Assembly: GCF_029906345.1 (NCBI RefSeq)
Contig: NZ_JARYGY010000004.1
Span: forward strand, 427,249-491,248
DNA from: Aquimarina mycalae
Lineage (GTDB): Bacteria > Bacteroidota > Bacteroidia > Flavobacteriales > Flavobacteriaceae
Length of the DNA stretch: 64,000 nt
Direction: 5' to 3'
Positions 19,336-28,767 of this stretch are shown here, in pieces (the first letter of the stretch is position 1; the number at the start of each line of letters is the position of its first letter). The position numbers and the translations under genes were made by a program. The notes under the pieces are model-generated. The model worked only from the letters and a program-made list of their open reading frames with translations, made no database searches and was not told the DNA's origin.

Positions 19336-20412
19336 ATGAAGATTTTGTATATAGTAGATTTTGACCTTAATTTTCCCAGTGGGATATTAAATAAGGTTTC
19401 TCAACAGGTCAGGATATGGGTAGAAAAAGGAAATAATGTTCAAATTATATCAACCAAACCGTCCAGAGATAAGAATAAAATTAAGATCAAAGATGTAATA
19501 AAGAAATACTACTATTCCACAAAAAAAAACAGTTCTTTAAACAACTATTTTTTTAAAATAAAACACTCAAGTCGTATTCAAAGAGATATAAATACTTTTA
19601 ATCCTGATATCATCTATTATAGACAAGGAATTTGGTTTCCTGGATTACCAAAGGTTTTAGGAGCTTATACTACGGTAATGGAAGTTAATACTAATGACCT
19701 TATAGAGATAAAAAACGAGTCATACATTAGGAGACTAATATATCAGTTTGGAAGGAATAAAATCTTAGATAAGATAGATGGAATTGTTTCAGTTACCAAC
19801 GAATTGAATACGTTATATGATTTTATAGAAGTCCCTAAAATTACAATTGGAAATGGGTATGTTTTTGATAAAAACCATATTGAAAAAAAGAAAATATCTG
19901 ATAGACCTCAATTGGTATTTGTAGGAAGCCCCAATTGTCAATGGCATGGAGTTGATAAAATATATAAGTTAGCTAAGAAATTGCCTGAGTTTGATTTTCA
20001 CATAATTGGGATGAATGGAGACAGTTTAGATAACTTAAAATTTTATGGATATTTATCCTTAGAAAAGATAAAAAAGATATACCAGTTTTGTGATGTAGCT
20101 ATCGGAAGTTTATCCTTGTACAAAGCTGGAGTACAAGAAAGTTCAACCTTAAAAGTGCGCGAGTATTTATCAAATGGACTTCCAGTTATTTTAGGCGGAT
20201 TTGATGTGGATATGAAAGGATGTGAATATATTTTGGAACTGCCTAATAAAAGAGATAATATTCATACTAATATTCCAATAATTAAAGAGTTTGTTTATAA
20301 TTGGAAAGAAAGAAATATTGAAGTAGAAAAGGTAGCAAAGAAACTGGGGTATGAAACTAAAGAAGAACAACGTCTTTCTTTTTTAGAGAAAGTTCTAAAG
20401 GAAGCGAGTTAA
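19336..20412 (+). CDS. GT4-family glycosyltransferase
   Basis: I choose the ATG at 19336; the TTG at 19321 overlaps the wecB stop and would only add five residues before the MKILYIVDF first strand. The 358-residue GT-B protein has VFVGSPNCQWHGVDKI near residues 194-209 at the start of its second Rossmann domain and SSTLKVREYLSNGLPVIL near 264-281, where the Glu of the GT4 E-containing loop is expected. It acts on lipid-linked glycan at the inner face of the membrane. Donor and linkage are unknown. The next gene starts one base after its stop codon, with TTG. Confidence 0.82.
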   Translation: MKILYIVDFDLNFPSGILNKVSQQVRIWVEKGNNVQIISTKPSRDKNKIKIKDVIKKYYYSTKKNSSLNNYFFKIKHSSRIQRDINTFNPDIIYYRQGIWFPGLPKVLGAYTTVMEVNTNDLIEIKNESYIRRLIYQFGRNKILDKIDGIVSVTNELNTLYDFIEVPKITIGNGYVFDKNHIEKKKISDRPQLVFVGSPNCQWHGVDKIYKLAKKLPEFDFHIIGMNGDSLDNLKFYGYLSLEKIKKIYQFCDVAIGSLSLYKAGVQESSTLKVREYLSNGLPVILGGFDVDMKGCEYILELPNKRDNIHTNIPIIKEFVYNWKERNIEVEKVAKKLGYETKEEQRLSFLEKVLKEAS

Positions 20413-20413
20413 G

Positions 20414-21799
20414 TTGAGTATTTTTAAAAAAATAATAATTCAGGTTTTTTTTTTAGGACTTTTCCTAATTCCCTTTAATTCCTATAAAGGAGTGTCTTTT
20501 ATGGGGGAATATGCACAAGATGCTAATGCACTTATTTTATTGATAGGAGTACTTCTTCTATTATTTAAATTTTTTATTACTGGAGAAATAAGATATCCAG
20601 TATCTAATTTTACGAATCATACATTTCTCATATTTCTTGGCTGGATTTTTATTGGTTTTGTGGTTAATATACCAGATGTTATCCCTAGTTATTTTAAACA
20701 GACATCGGGTATCAATAGATTTTTACGTCAGTTATTTTCATTAGTACTTTCCAGTATTCTATTTTTTGTATTCTATTATAACGTAATTAGTTATGTCGGA
20801 AAGCAAAAAATACTAATACTTATTAGAAAAACATTTTTAGTTTCATTGATTATAGTATCCATTTATGGTTTTTTAGAGTTTTTAATTCTTAGAGCAGGAT
20901 TATCACAATTAATACCATTAATTAATTTATTTGATTATATACCTTTTGTGGACGTACGTTTAGATACTAGATTAGAACGTCTAAGTTCAATTACATATGA
21001 ACCGCCAGCGCTCGCGATGTATTTAATTACTGTAGCAGGATGGATGTTTTCTTATATCTTAACGGATAAAGGGTTGAAAAAATTTATCCCAACTATTTTA
21101 GTATTATCACTTGCTTTATTGTCAGGTTCTAGAACTTCTTTAGTGGTTGTACTTTTTCAGTTTATAGTTTTTTTGATTAATATTTTTTCATTGAAAAAAT
21201 ATTCTAAACTGGTGTTTAGAATATTTGTGGGAACCTGTTCTATTATTTTTTTAATATCAGTTTTTAACTATAAAACGGTAAGGGAATTTGTTGATGAAAA
21301 GTCAGATTCTCTAGATTTCACCAATATGAAAGATAATGTTTCCAATCAATCCAGATTAGGGATACAGTATACTTCCTTGTTAATATTTAAGGAGAATCCT
21401 GTTTTTGGAGTAGGTTATGGACAACAAGCTTTTCATGCAGAGCATAAATATCCATATTGGGCAGTAAAAAATAATTGGGAGTTCGAGCAGAAATACCTGA
21501 ATGAAAGAGTAAGGTCTTTTCCTCCTGGATATAATGTATATACAAGACTATTGGCTGAGACTGGTATTATAGGATTGTTGCTTTTTGTGTTTTTTATTTG
21601 GTCGTTTTTTTATCAGGCGAATGAACTGAAAAAGGATAATCAAAATAAAATTATGGGCATAATAATTATTGTTTCAATGAGTGGGTTTACATTAAACTGG
21701 TTGCAGATAGATTCATTTAGAATGTATGGAGTATGGTTATGCCTGGCATTGCTTTGTTTTTTATATAATAAGAAAAAAGAAAATACAAATGTCGTCTGA
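20414..21799 (+). CDS. O-antigen polymerase/ligase-like membrane protein, subclass with RLLAETGIIG motif
   Basis: A 461-residue protein with about twelve membrane helices; it starts with TTG one base after the preceding stop. It shows YEPPALAMYLI in its middle and GVGYGQQAF then YTRLLAETGIIGL near the end. The same layout is seen in the gene at 10400 (FEEPSFMAYAM and RLLAETGLAGI), so these two form one subclass that differs from the three HNxFL proteins. Wzy-type polymerase activity is plausible, but a ligase cannot be excluded. Confidence 0.8.
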   Translation: MSIFKKIIIQVFFLGLFLIPFNSYKGVSFMGEYAQDANALILLIGVLLLLFKFFITGEIRYPVSNFTNHTFLIFLGWIFIGFVVNIPDVIPSYFKQTSGINRFLRQLFSLVLSSILFFVFYYNVISYVGKQKILILIRKTFLVSLIIVSIYGFLEFLILRAGLSQLIPLINLFDYIPFVDVRLDTRLERLSSITYEPPALAMYLITVAGWMFSYILTDKGLKKFIPTILVLSLALLSGSRTSLVVVLFQFIVFLINIFSLKKYSKLVFRIFVGTCSIIFLISVFNYKTVREFVDEKSDSLDFTNMKDNVSNQSRLGIQYTSLLIFKENPVFGVGYGQQAFHAEHKYPYWAVKNNWEFEQKYLNERVRSFPPGYNVYTRLLAETGIIGLLLFVFFIWSFFYQANELKKDNQNKIMGIIIIVSMSGFTLNWLQIDSFRMYGVWLCLALLCFLYNKKKENTNVV

Positions 21800-22589
21800 A
21801 GTAATTGTTTTGATACCGCATTATGAAAATGTGTTAGGATTGATAAATTCTATAAAATCAATACAAGAAAACTTTCTTGTGGATATAATTATAGTGGATG
21901 ATGGAAGTAAAAATAAACCATTACCAATTGATGAGATTCAGAAAAGTTATAATAATCAAGGAAACATTATTTTTGAAATTATAGAAGAAAACAAAGGTAT
22001 AGAAGTTGCCCTAAATGTTGGTCTCTCTATTATTTTGGAAATGAAATATAAATATATTGCTAGATTAGATTGCGGAGATCTTTTTCATAAAGATAAATTA
22101 AGAAAGCAATTGACCTACCTCAAAAAAAACAAAGATGTAAAACTATTAGGTACTTGGGGAAATATAAAAGATCAAGAAAATAATTTACTTTATATAGAGA
22201 AACATCCAGTCTCATACGAAGAGATAAAAAAAAAGATTTACTTAAATAGTACTTTTTTGCATCCTTCGGTGGTTTTTGAAGTAGATATATTATCAGTTGT
22301 GGGCCTATATCCTTTGGATTACCAAGCAGCAGAAGATTATGGGTTTTTTATGAAAATTGTAAAACATTTTAGATCAGAGAATTATCCTGAAACTTTGATA
22401 GACTATATTATTGATCCAAACTCGATATCTTCTTTAAAACGAAAAAGACAGGTTAAAAGTAGAATTAAGGGCATTATTAATAATTATTACATAGGCTGGT
22501 ATCCTACATATGGTTTATTAAGAAATGTATTATTACTTTTTTTATCCAGAAAGATGAGTAATGCATTAAAATCGAAATTCAAAAGGTGA
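21789..22589 (+). CDS. GT2-family glycosyltransferase
   Basis: I choose the ATG at 21789, overlapping the previous gene by 11 bases, because SSEVIVLIPHYENV is a standard GT-A first strand; an earlier ATG would give a long unrelated N-terminus. The 266-residue protein has IIIVDDGSKN near residues 34-43, ARLDCGDLFHKDKL near 90-103 as the DxD-like region, and LHPSVVFEVDIL then AAEDYGFFMKI near 155-185. This resembles family 2 enzymes making capsular or exopolysaccharide, not the rhamnosyltransferase type. Its stop overlaps the GTG start of the next gene. Confidence 0.83.
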   Translation: MSSEVIVLIPHYENVLGLINSIKSIQENFLVDIIIVDDGSKNKPLPIDEIQKSYNNQGNIIFEIIEENKGIEVALNVGLSIILEMKYKYIARLDCGDLFHKDKLRKQLTYLKKNKDVKLLGTWGNIKDQENNLLYIEKHPVSYEEIKKKIYLNSTFLHPSVVFEVDILSVVGLYPLDYQAAEDYGFFMKIVKHFRSENYPETLIDYIIDPNSISSLKRKRQVKSRIKGIINNYYIGWYPTYGLLRNVLLLFLSRKMSNALKSKFKR

Positions 22590-23809
22590 AAAAAGACATA
22601 TTCTTAAAGCTATATGCTGTTATATTTTGTTTGTTGTTGTTTTCTATTCCATTTAACGATGTAGTAACTGCACTCCCAAATATTTTTTTAATTGCTTTGG
22701 CTGTATTGTTTCCTTTTTGTTTTAAAAAAGAGATGCTTTTAGAAATTAAAAAACTAACTGTTCTTATTTATTTTTTTTTAGTTGTGTATGTTAGTTTTAG
22801 TATCTGGTTTCGAGGAGGAATAGATTCTGAGATGTCTCAATTAGGAAAACTTTATGTACCCTTAAGTTTATTTATACTTTCATTACCAATTACCAAAAAA
22901 ATAAAGCTATTACAAACTTCCTTGATGATTGGTGTTTTTTTGATAGTGTTAGCTTCTTTAAGTTCCATTGGCATTTATGTTTATAAACAAGGCGAGTTTT
23001 CTTTTTCGAACGGGAGTATTATCAACGAGATTTTATTACTAGAAAGAGTCTATATCGCTTTTTTATGCGTAATAAGTTTTATTTTTTCGTTGCATTTATT
23101 GAATAAAACCAAAGGCGTCTATAAAAAGATATTGATATTAAATAGCATAGTAGTTGTTGGTTTCGTACTTACAATAGCCGCAAGAATGGCAATACTATCA
23201 ATGGTCCTGATTGCTATCTATTATATCGTTAGGTTTTTGAATAAAAAGAAAGTTTTTTATACAGTTGGAATAATTAGTATAGTGATCAGTATTTTTTTTA
23301 TTGGAAATAAAAACTTACAAAAACGTTTTTTTTATACTGATCAAAATAATGTTTTTATAGAAAACTTAAAAATTTGGGAGCCTAGAATGGTTATTTGGCC
23401 TTGTGTATATGATATAGTTAATAGTGATGATTTCGAAATGTACATGGGTTTTAGATCATATAAGACATCAAGACAAGAACTAGTAAATTGTTATAGTAAT
23501 AAAATAGAGCATCCCGAAAAGAAAAAATGGTTTCTCTATATCAAATACAATACTCATAACCAGTTTTTAGATTTTTTATTAGTTGCTGGATTTCTTGGAT
23601 TTTTATGTTTTATAAGCATTTTTGTTAGTGCATTGTGGGGTGGTAAAAATAGTTTTCTTAAAATTTCCTTAGTAATTGCTTTTGTTTTGTTAGGGTTAGT
23701 TGAAAATTATTTACATAGGCAGATTGGAGCGTATAGTTTTGCGATCTTTTTGATAATGCTAAGAAACTTTGATAGTAATGAAGCTCTTAAAAAAAGAATA
23801 GATGAATAG
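22586..23809 (+). CDS. O-antigen ligase/polymerase-like protein, HNQFLD subclass
   Basis: This 407-residue, roughly ten-helix protein starts at a GTG that overlaps the previous stop codon in a GTGA arrangement. The N-terminal FSIPFNDVVTALPNIFLI resembles other flavobacterial O-antigen ligase-like proteins. Near its end it has NTHNQFLDFLLVAGFLGFL, the same motif as in the genes at 13414 and 30239. Compared with those, the central HPTYLSL segment is replaced by LLERVYIAF, so the subclass is not uniform. Acceptor and donor are unknown. Confidence 0.78.
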   Translation: MKKDIFLKLYAVIFCLLLFSIPFNDVVTALPNIFLIALAVLFPFCFKKEMLLEIKKLTVLIYFFLVVYVSFSIWFRGGIDSEMSQLGKLYVPLSLFILSLPITKKIKLLQTSLMIGVFLIVLASLSSIGIYVYKQGEFSFSNGSIINEILLLERVYIAFLCVISFIFSLHLLNKTKGVYKKILILNSIVVVGFVLTIAARMAILSMVLIAIYYIVRFLNKKKVFYTVGIISIVISIFFIGNKNLQKRFFYTDQNNVFIENLKIWEPRMVIWPCVYDIVNSDDFEMYMGFRSYKTSRQELVNCYSNKIEHPEKKKWFLYIKYNTHNQFLDFLLVAGFLGFLCFISIFVSALWGGKNSFLKISLVIAFVLLGLVENYLHRQIGAYSFAIFLIMLRNFDSNEALKKRIDE

Positions 23810-24938
23810 AATAAAAGTTGGACATGTATTGAATTCTATTGGAGGAGTTGATGTTTCATTACGATTGATTTTGGAAAATGTAAATACGGAAAAGTTTGAT
23901 CACTTTGTAATTCATGGTCAGGCAGATACTTCAAAACTCTATTTAGACAAAGATTCAAATCAAATAAGAGAATATAAATTACCAATTCTAAGAGATATCA
24001 GTATCTTAAATGATATTCGGTCTATTATAAAAACGATAACAATATTTAGAAAAGAAAAACCAGATATTGTTCATGCACATAGTGCAAAAGGAGGTTTGAT
24101 CGCCAGGATAGCATCAATAACCTATCCTGTTCAAATACTTCATACACCTCAAGCATATTCATACTTAAGTACAAACAATGCGTTTAAAAGAAAGGTGTTT
24201 TTGTTTATAGAAAGAATGTTAAAGAGAATTAATTCTGTTTTAGTAGCATCATCCTTATCAGAACTCCAAAGAGGCATTAAAGAGGTTGGGTATACCAAAT
24301 CCAATACCGAATTATTTAATAATTCGATATTACCCATACCAAAAAGTCCAGAGAGTATTAATTATAATGTTAGTTGGCCCTCAGATTATATTTGTACGGT
24401 TGGCCGTCCTTCTTACCAAAAAAACATAGAAATGATGGTAGAGGTAGTTCGAGAAGTAAAAAATACTATTCCTAATATACATCTTGTTTTAATGGGAGTA
24501 GGAGAATATTACCCTAATCTGGAAAGCATTAAAAAATTAATTGATGAATATGAATTGCAGTCTAATATAACATTAGTAAAATGGATTGATAGAGAAGAAA
24601 TTTTTAAAATAATTTCTAAGTCTAAACTATATATCTCTACTGCAAGATATGAAGGCCTACCTTATTCTATTATAGAAAGCTTAGCTATAGCAAAATCTTG
24701 TGTTGTAACAGATTGTGATGGTAATAGAGATTTAATAATTGATGAACACAATGGCTATGTGATTAAAGATCAGAATGTATTGGATATGTCAGAAAAAGTG
24801 ATAAAATTATATAAAGATCAAAAGTTAAGATTAACAATGGAACGCAATTCCTTGAAACTGTTTAGGGAGAATTTTGATTTGAACAATAATATTGGTATTA
24901 TCGAAGACATTTATCAAAAATATACGAGCAATAGTTAG
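23802..24938 (+). CDS. GT4-family glycosyltransferase
   Basis: The 378-residue GT-B protein begins KVGHVLNSIGGVDVSL, and has DIVHAHSAKGGLIARI near residues 86-101, VGRPSYQKNIEMMVEV near 201-216 and ARYEGLPYSIIESLAIAK near 279-296. The latter is the E-x7-E motif of retaining GT4 enzymes. It overlaps the previous gene by 8 bases and ends the run of glycosyltransferases before the WcaJ-type initiating enzyme. GalNAc or GlcNAc transferases such as PglA have similar layouts, but the donor is not readable from sequence. Confidence 0.86.
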   Translation: MNRIKVGHVLNSIGGVDVSLRLILENVNTEKFDHFVIHGQADTSKLYLDKDSNQIREYKLPILRDISILNDIRSIIKTITIFRKEKPDIVHAHSAKGGLIARIASITYPVQILHTPQAYSYLSTNNAFKRKVFLFIERMLKRINSVLVASSLSELQRGIKEVGYTKSNTELFNNSILPIPKSPESINYNVSWPSDYICTVGRPSYQKNIEMMVEVVREVKNTIPNIHLVLMGVGEYYPNLESIKKLIDEYELQSNITLVKWIDREEIFKIISKSKLYISTARYEGLPYSIIESLAIAKSCVVTDCDGNRDLIIDEHNGYVIKDQNVLDMSEKVIKLYKDQKLRLTMERNSLKLFRENFDLNNNIGIIEDIYQKYTSNS

Positions 24939-25008
24939 GAATAATATAATTCTATCTATTTTTACTTCTTTCGAATTATAATACTTAATAGCGTACAGAA
25001 AGTACTTT

Positions 25009-26349
25009 ATGAATAATAATAGATATTCTAAATATATTAGACCATTATTGTATGCTATTGATTTATTGATAATATATTCCTTATCCGCTATGTTTTTAAC
25101 TACCAATGTGATGGATTTGGGTTTTTTTATTTTCTTTTGGATAGTGTTATCTATTTTCTTGTCATTCTATAAAGTATACCGCTTTACCAAAATTATTGAA
25201 ATTATTGCATTACTGTCTAAACAAATAACCGTTTTAGTGCTGTTGATATTTGCTTATTTATATATAGCGAATTCCAATATATATTGGTGGGATATTCTAA
25301 AGTACTTTCTATGGCTTTTTGTAGTATTAAATGTTTGGAGAATTTTTTTGTACGAAATATTTAGAAAATATAGGATACTTACAGGAAGTAACTATAGACA
25401 AGTAGTTGTAATAGGATCAAATGATTTGACCAATAAATTGATCAATTTCTTTGATAGTATGCCAGGTTATGGATATCGATTTAAAGGATTTTTTACCAAT
25501 AAGTCTTCAAAAAACAGACAAGGAGACCTTGTTCAGAGTTTTAAATACATACTGGATGAAGGCATAGATGAAGTATATTGTTCTATAAAAGAGTTGGATA
25601 ATGATCAGTTAAAAAAATATGTTGAATTCTGTGACATTCATATGAAATCACTAAAATTTATTCCTGATAATAAGGAGTTGTTTTCTAAAAACCTTTATTT
25701 AAATTATTATGATTTAATCCCTATCCTATCACTAAGAGATATTCCTTTAGATGATTCGTTAAAAAGCTGGAGTAAAAGAATTTTCGATGTTTTTGTTGCC
25801 TTATTTGTAATGTTGTGCATCCTTTCTTGGTTGATTCCTATTTTAGGATTAATTATAAAATTAGAGAGTAAAGGGCCTGTTTTTTTCAAACAAAATAGAC
25901 CTGGCATTAAGGAAAAGGGTTTTTATTGTTATAAGTTCAGATCTATGAGAATGAACGCTATATCTGAGGTTTCGGCTAGTAGAAATGATCCTCGAATTAC
26001 CAGAGTAGGTAGGTTTATAAGAAGAACAAGTATAGACGAATTACCGCAATTTTTAAATGTTTTGTTAGGAGATATGTCTGTAGTTGGGCCAAGACCTCAT
26101 TTATGGAAACAAAATGAGTTGTATGGTACCAAGATATCTAAATATATGGTACGACATTTTGTAAAACCTGGAATAACAGGATTAGCTCAGGTTAAAGGTT
26201 ATAGAGGAGGAATAGAAAGTAATGAGGATATAATAAATAGAACAAAATATGATATTTTCTATATTGAAAACTGGTCTATGCTACTGGATATTTATATAAT
26301 TGTTCAAACAACTTTAAATATTTTTAAAGGAGATAAAAATGCGTATTGA
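25009..26349 (+). CDS. WcaJ-type undecaprenyl-phosphate sugar phosphotransferase, copy 1
   Basis: The 446-residue polyprenyl-phosphate hexose-1-phosphate transferase has four N-terminal helices, a nucleotide-binding-like middle domain (residues about 125-240) and a C-terminal catalytic domain. Catalytic landmarks are KRIFDVFVALFVM near 259, CYKFRSMRMN near 307, RRTSIDELPQFLNVL near 342, GDMSVVGPRPH near 357 and KPGITGLAQVKGYRG near 385. It starts glycan synthesis by loading a hexose-1-phosphate on the lipid carrier. A close paralogue lies at 28768 with ugd and uxs between them, and the two share long identical DNA words in the catalytic region. Confidence 0.92.
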   Translation: MNNNRYSKYIRPLLYAIDLLIIYSLSAMFLTTNVMDLGFFIFFWIVLSIFLSFYKVYRFTKIIEIIALLSKQITVLVLLIFAYLYIANSNIYWWDILKYFLWLFVVLNVWRIFLYEIFRKYRILTGSNYRQVVVIGSNDLTNKLINFFDSMPGYGYRFKGFFTNKSSKNRQGDLVQSFKYILDEGIDEVYCSIKELDNDQLKKYVEFCDIHMKSLKFIPDNKELFSKNLYLNYYDLIPILSLRDIPLDDSLKSWSKRIFDVFVALFVMLCILSWLIPILGLIIKLESKGPVFFKQNRPGIKEKGFYCYKFRSMRMNAISEVSASRNDPRITRVGRFIRRTSIDELPQFLNVLLGDMSVVGPRPHLWKQNELYGTKISKYMVRHFVKPGITGLAQVKGYRGGIESNEDIINRTKYDIFYIENWSMLLDIYIIVQTTLNIFKGDKNAY

Positions 26350-26390
26350 TTTTTACTGTAAAATTCTAATGCCAAAAGCAGGAATTAGTA

Positions 26391-26398
26391 TATTTTTG
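26391..26398 (+). promoter_or_regulatory. possible -7 promoter box upstream of ugd
   Basis: TATTTTTG fits the Bacteroidota TAnnTTTG -7 consensus and lies 67 bases before the ugd start. No good -33 TTG was found at the expected distance. The leader contains an imperfect inverted repeat (26405-26414 with 26437-26445). Confidence 0.3.
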
Positions 26399-26465
26399 TC
26401 AAAGGGTATAGATAATTGCCAGAAATAAGTTAAGTGTATCTAACCTATAAATTAATTGCTAAAAA

Positions 26466-27779
26466 ATGAAAATATCAGTAATTGGTACTGGATATGTTGG
26501 ATTGGTAACAGGAACATGTCTGGCAGAAACAGGAAATGAAGTCGTTTGTGTTGATATAGATGAACAAAAAGTACAAAAAATGCGTAATGGTGAAGTTCCG
26601 ATCTATGAGCCTCATCTGGATGTTTTGTTTGAAAGAAATATAAAAGCAAATAGGCTACAATTTACCACATCACTAGAAGAAGGCTTAGCACACGGAGAGA
26701 TCATCTTTTTGGCACTGCCTACACCAGAGGATGAAGATGGTTCTGCAGATTTGTCTTATGTACTAGGTGTTTCTGATGAAATAGGCAAGATAATTTCGGA
26801 TTATAAGGTTGTAGTTGATAAAAGCACAGTTCCTGTTGGTACAGCAGAGAAAGTTCAAGCAGCAATAGCTATGAACGCTAAATGCGATTTTGATGTGGTT
26901 TCTAACCCAGAGTTTTTAAGAGAAGGGTTTGCAGTAGATGATTTTCTAAAACCAGAAAGGATTGTCGTTGGTTCTTCATCTGCAAAAGCTACAGAACTAA
27001 TGAAAAAGTTGTACAAGCCATTTGTTCGATCAGGAAATCCCATTATCATAATGGATGAGAAATCTGCAGAGCTTACTAAGTATGCGGCAAATTCATTTTT
27101 AGCAACCAAGATTACTTTTATGAATGAGATTGCTAATTATTGTGAAAAAGTTGGAGCTGATGTAGACAAGGTTCGTATCGGAATGGGTACAGATTCTAGG
27201 ATTGGTAAACGTTTTTTATTTCCAGGAATTGGTTATGGAGGTTCTTGTTTTCCAAAAGATGTAAAAGCCTTACACAAATCAGGAAAAGATGATAATTACA
27301 ACTTTCAAATATTAGAATCCGTTATTCAGGTTAATGCTGCGCAGAAACTTGCGTTACTTCCTAAGATAAAGACATATTTTAGCAACGATCTTAAAAATAA
27401 AACCATTGCTATTTGGGGTTTGGCATTTAAGCCAGAGACAGATGATATTAGAGAGGCACCTGCACTGGATATTATAGATAACTTACTACTTGAAGGAGCA
27501 AATATAAAGGCTTTTGATCCAGAAGCGATGGATAATGTTTCTAGGAAATATGAAGATAAGATTACTTTTTCTAATTCTATGTATGAAGCCATAGAAGATG
27601 TAGATGCACTTGTTATTTGTACAGAATGGAGTATTTTTAGAACACCTGATTTTGAAAAGATAAGGAATGGGCTTAAAGACCCCGTTATTTTTGATGGTAG
27701 GAATTTGTATGATCTGAAGGATATAGAAAAGGAAGGTATTTCTTATTTCTCAATTGGACGAAAAGATATAAAACTATAA
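26466..27779 (+). CDS. ugd: UDP-glucose 6-dehydrogenase
   Basis: The 437-residue enzyme oxidises UDP-glucose twice to UDP-glucuronate with two NAD+. GTGYVG at residues 7-12 is the NAD-binding loop, STVPVGTA at 120-127 and EFLREGFA at 149-156 are family motifs, and [10 protein letters not shown] places the catalytic Cys at 261. The C-terminal domain has [16 protein letters not shown] near 316-331. It is followed one base later by a UDP-glucuronate decarboxylase, so UDP-xylose or UDP-4-keto-arabinose-type sugars are the likely end product. A GDP-mannose dehydrogenase is a less likely alternative because of this neighbour. Confidence 0.93.
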   Translation: MKISVIGTGYVGLVTGTCLAETGNEVVCVDIDEQKVQKMRNGEVPIYEPHLDVLFERNIKANRLQFTTSLEEGLAHGEIIFLALPTPEDEDGSADLSYVLGVSDEIGKIISDYKVVVDKSTVPVGTAEKVQAAIAMNAKCDFDVVSNPEFLREGFAVDDFLKPERIVVGSSSAKATELMKKLYKPFVRSGNPIIIMDEKSAELTKYAANSFLATKITFMNEIANYCEKVGADVDKVRIGMGTDSRIGKRFLFPGIGYGGSCFPKDVKALHKSGKDDNYNFQILESVIQVNAAQKLALLPKIKTYFSNDLKNKTIAIWGLAFKPETDDIREAPALDIIDNLLLEGANIKAFDPEAMDNVSRKYEDKITFSNSMYEAIEDVDALVICTEWSIFRTPDFEKIRNGLKDPVIFDGRNLYDLKDIEKEGISYFSIGRKDIKL

Positions 27780-27780
27780 A

Positions 27781-28761
27781 ATGAAAAAAGTTTTAATTAC
27801 TGGAGCAGCTGGTTTTCTGGGGTCACATCTTTGTGATCGATTTATTAAAGAAGGATATCATGTTGTTGGTATGGATAACCTGATTACAGGAGATTTAAAA
27901 AACATTGAACATCTTTTTAAATTAGAAAACTTCGAGTTTTACAATCACGATGTTTCAAAATTTGTACATGTTCCTGGTAATTTAGACTATATATTGCATT
28001 TTGCATCTCCAGCAAGCCCAATAGATTATCTTAAAATTCCTATTCAAACCTTAAAAGTAGGGTCTTTAGGAACTCATAACTTATTAGGGTTAGCAAAGGA
28101 AAAGAATGCAAGAATACTAATTGCCTCGACAAGCGAAGTGTATGGAGATCCACTTGTTCATCCTCAGACAGAAGATTATTACGGTAATGTAAATACTATT
28201 GGGCCTAGAGGAGTATATGACGAAGCCAAACGTTTTCAGGAGTCCATAACCATGGCATATCATACATACCATGGTATAGAAACCAGAATTGTTCGAATTT
28301 TTAATACCTATGGTCCTCGAATGCGATTAAACGACGGAAGAGTAGTACCAGCTTTTATAGGCCAAGCCCTAAGAGGAGAAGATCTTACTGTATTTGGAGA
28401 AGGTTTGCAAACACGTTCTTTTTGTTATGTAGATGATTTAATAGAAGGAATTTATAGATTGTTGTTTAGTGATTATGTGTATCCTGTTAATATTGGTAAC
28501 CCTAACGAAATTACAATTAAAGATTTTGCAGAAGAGATTATAAAATTAACTGGAACCGAACAAAAAGTGATTTACAAACCACTTCCAGTTAACGATCCTT
28601 TACAAAGGCAACCAGATATTACTAGAGCAAAAGAAATTTTAGATTGGCAGCCTCAGATAGATAGATCTGAAGGAATGAAACGAACTTTAGAATATTTCAA
28701 GAATTTATCAAAAGAAGAACTTTATAAAAGCGAACACAAGGATTTTTCATCATATTCTTAA
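27781..28761 (+). CDS. UDP-glucuronate decarboxylase (UDP-xylose synthase)
   Basis: The 326-residue short-chain dehydrogenase takes UDP-glucuronate from Ugd and decarboxylates it to UDP-xylose. The NAD motif GAAGFLG is at residues 8-14, [11 protein letters not shown] near 73-83 is a hallmark of this subfamily, STSEVYGDP near 116-124 is the catalytic region, and the Tyr146/Lys150 pair sits in GVYDEAKR. A downstream [16 protein letters not shown] near 174-189 is also typical. Ugd ends one base before it, so the pair is one operon unit for pentose supply. The C-terminal 25 residues are charged and less conserved. Confidence 0.93.
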   Translation: MKKVLITGAAGFLGSHLCDRFIKEGYHVVGMDNLITGDLKNIEHLFKLENFEFYNHDVSKFVHVPGNLDYILHFASPASPIDYLKIPIQTLKVGSLGTHNLLGLAKEKNARILIASTSEVYGDPLVHPQTEDYYGNVNTIGPRGVYDEAKRFQESITMAYHTYHGIETRIVRIFNTYGPRMRLNDGRVVPAFIGQALRGEDLTVFGEGLQTRSFCYVDDLIEGIYRLLFSDYVYPVNIGNPNEITIKDFAEEIIKLTGTEQKVIYKPLPVNDPLQRQPDITRAKEILDWQPQIDRSEGMKRTLEYFKNLSKEELYKSEHKDFSSYS

Positions 28762-28767
28762 TGTATA

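Noticed and set aside
24945..24980. TATAATTC/GAATTATA inverted repeat before the first WcaJ-type gene
   Set aside because: The stem is AT-only apart from one pair and has a 20-base loop, so chance is likely.
26452..26649. Minus-strand frame over the start of ugd
   Set aside because: It is a shadow of the ugd coding sequence, with no promoter or family match.
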